Source: Pseudonocardiaceae bacterium
Lineage (GTDB): Bacteria > Actinomycetota > Actinomycetes > Mycobacteriales > Pseudonocardiaceae
Direction of reading: 5' to 3'
NCBI GenBank assembly: GCA_025937115.1
Contig: JAICSB010000210.1
Location: 1-6,080, forward strand
Length of the DNA stretch: 6,080 nucleotides
Each line of letters starts with the position of its first letter. Positions within the stretch are counted from its first letter, which is position 1. A model generated the notes under the pieces. The model was given only the letters and a program-made list of their open reading frames with translations, searched no databases and was not told the origin of the DNA. Shown piece after piece: positions 5,712-6,080 of the stretch. Both the position numbers and the translations under genes were made by a program.

Positions 5712-6080
5712 ATGGAGGAGACGGGTCGCCGATCAGGGTGGCCGCTGCTGCGGAACTTGCGAGATCGCATCAAACACGCCCTAGACGGCGGGGTGTGGTC
5801 GCCTCCCAAGGTCCGTGGAGCACGGCTGTTCACTACTCACCAGCCCGCGTGCACCGATCACGCCCGTCTGCTGGTGATAGAAGCAGATCTGGCGCGGGTG
5901 CTGGTGGATGTGCTGGCGGTGGACCCGGACGGCACCACCGCCAGATCCTGCATGTGCCGCGTGGGTGGTGGCACACCGTGCGGGGCGTTGGCGGATGGTC
6001 CATGCACCTCACGTTTGGCTTCACCCGAGCCACCGGCATGAGTTGGTTGCACTGGCTCCTCGATCAACTTCTTGACGACC
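5712..6080 (+). pseudogene. Frameshifted or decayed JmjC/cupin-type oxygenase gene, running off right edge
   Basis: From ATG 5712 (ribosome site GAGG 5703-5706, spacing 5) one frame is open to a TGA at 6039-6041. It reads MEETGRRSGWPLL at the start and LVDVLAVDPDG near 5901-5933, with good G/C third positions over 5885-5942. From about 5942 the coding signal moves to the -1 frame, which reads QILHVPRGWWHTV and continues open to the right edge. The upstream frame degenerates there into a Cys-rich tail. The -1 frame upstream of 5930 has poor third positions (mostly A/T over 5885-5930) and no convincing start. The simplest reading is one gene that lost a base near 5931-5942. The upstream 75-odd residues do not show the HxD iron-ligand motif expected roughly 50-65 residues before the PRGWWH histidine, so more than one lesion or a large deletion is likely. 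A sequencing error or programmed -1 shift is possible but less likely. Confidence 0.5.
5942..6080 (+). other. Conserved C-terminal half-cupin segment (JmjC-like, PRGWWH motif), partial
   Basis: This is the part of the preceding feature with recognisable homology. In the frame beginning at 5942 it reads HVPRGWWHTV, then SMHLTFGFTRATG, then a helical MSWLHWLLDQLLDD up to the edge. I recognise this as the last cupin strand plus following helix of actinobacterial Cupin_4/JmjC-type proteins. In related ribosomal oxygenases such as YcfD the His at the equivalent position is the third Fe(II) ligand of a 2-oxoglutarate oxygenase. The ATG at 6038 inside it (MSWLHW) overlaps the TGA of the other frame as ATGA, but it lies within the conserved segment and is unlikely to be a real start. 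Confidence 0.7.

Noticed and set aside
5928..6041. Cys-rich C-terminus (TTARSCMCRVGGGTPCGAL and following) that could resemble a RiPP or lanthipeptide core next to an oxygenase
   Set aside because: The same bases in the -1 frame encode a well-conserved JmjC/cupin segment, so the Cys-rich reading is best explained as out-of-frame translation. No peptide-modifying enzymes are visible.
5573..6067. Minus-strand open frames at the right end (5573-5833, 5833-6039, 5858-6067)
   Set aside because: They lack recognisable domains and are antisense to the cupin-like segment or the end of the isomerase-family gene. They are Pro/Arg/Ser-rich, as expected of shadow frames.
6038..6080. ATGA stop/start overlap suggesting a new translationally coupled gene (MSWLHWLLDQLLDD)
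   Set aside because: This peptide continues the cupin-like segment in the same frame as PRGWWH, and the Met matches an internal position of that family.
1..6080. A novel defence system, mobile element, CRISPR array or RNA gene
   Set aside because: I looked for spaced repeats, transposase or integrase motifs, terminal inverted repeats and tRNA-like folds and saw none. Nearly all sequence is accounted for by recognisable chromosomal families.

Overview
The window is a high-GC stretch with strong G/C preference at third codon positions. The gene content points to an actinobacterium: a DUF3516-type DExH helicase, a PknB-like membrane Ser/Thr kinase, and an enzyme of the mycothiol-dependent maleylpyruvate isomerase superfamily. 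A relative of the Pseudonocardiales or Mycobacteriales is the best guess, but the species cannot be fixed from sequence reading alone. Almost all of it looks like ordinary chromosomal housekeeping or regulatory sequence. I see no CRISPR array, insertion sequence, tRNA, rRNA or attachment site.

Layout. Positions 1-2345 (minus strand) hold a large SF2 DExH-box helicase that runs off the left edge, so its C-terminus is missing. A 177-base divergent region (2346-2522) separates it from a complete Ser/Thr kinase (2523-4016, plus). That region carries a -10-like element centred inside a perfect 9-bp inverted repeat. The kinase converges on, and overlaps by 23 bp, a minus-strand SAM methyltransferase (3994-4689) of the PmtA/rRNA-dimethylase-like type. 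A second divergent region (4690-4810) contains a perfect 14-bp palindrome. It leads to a plus-strand mycothiol-dependent maleylpyruvate isomerase-family enzyme (4811-5593) with an intact metal-binding triad. After a short intergenic region with a weak hairpin and a tandem 9-bp repeat, the right end (5712-6080) holds what looks like a frameshifted or decayed JmjC/cupin oxygenase gene. Its conserved C-terminal motif is readable only in a frame shifted -1 from the upstream open frame.

The genes do not form an obvious pathway. Strand changes at every junction argue against one operon. The shared regulatory spaces are helicase|kinase and methyltransferase|isomerase. The most anomalous part is the right end, where the reading frame and composition switch at about 5931-5942.
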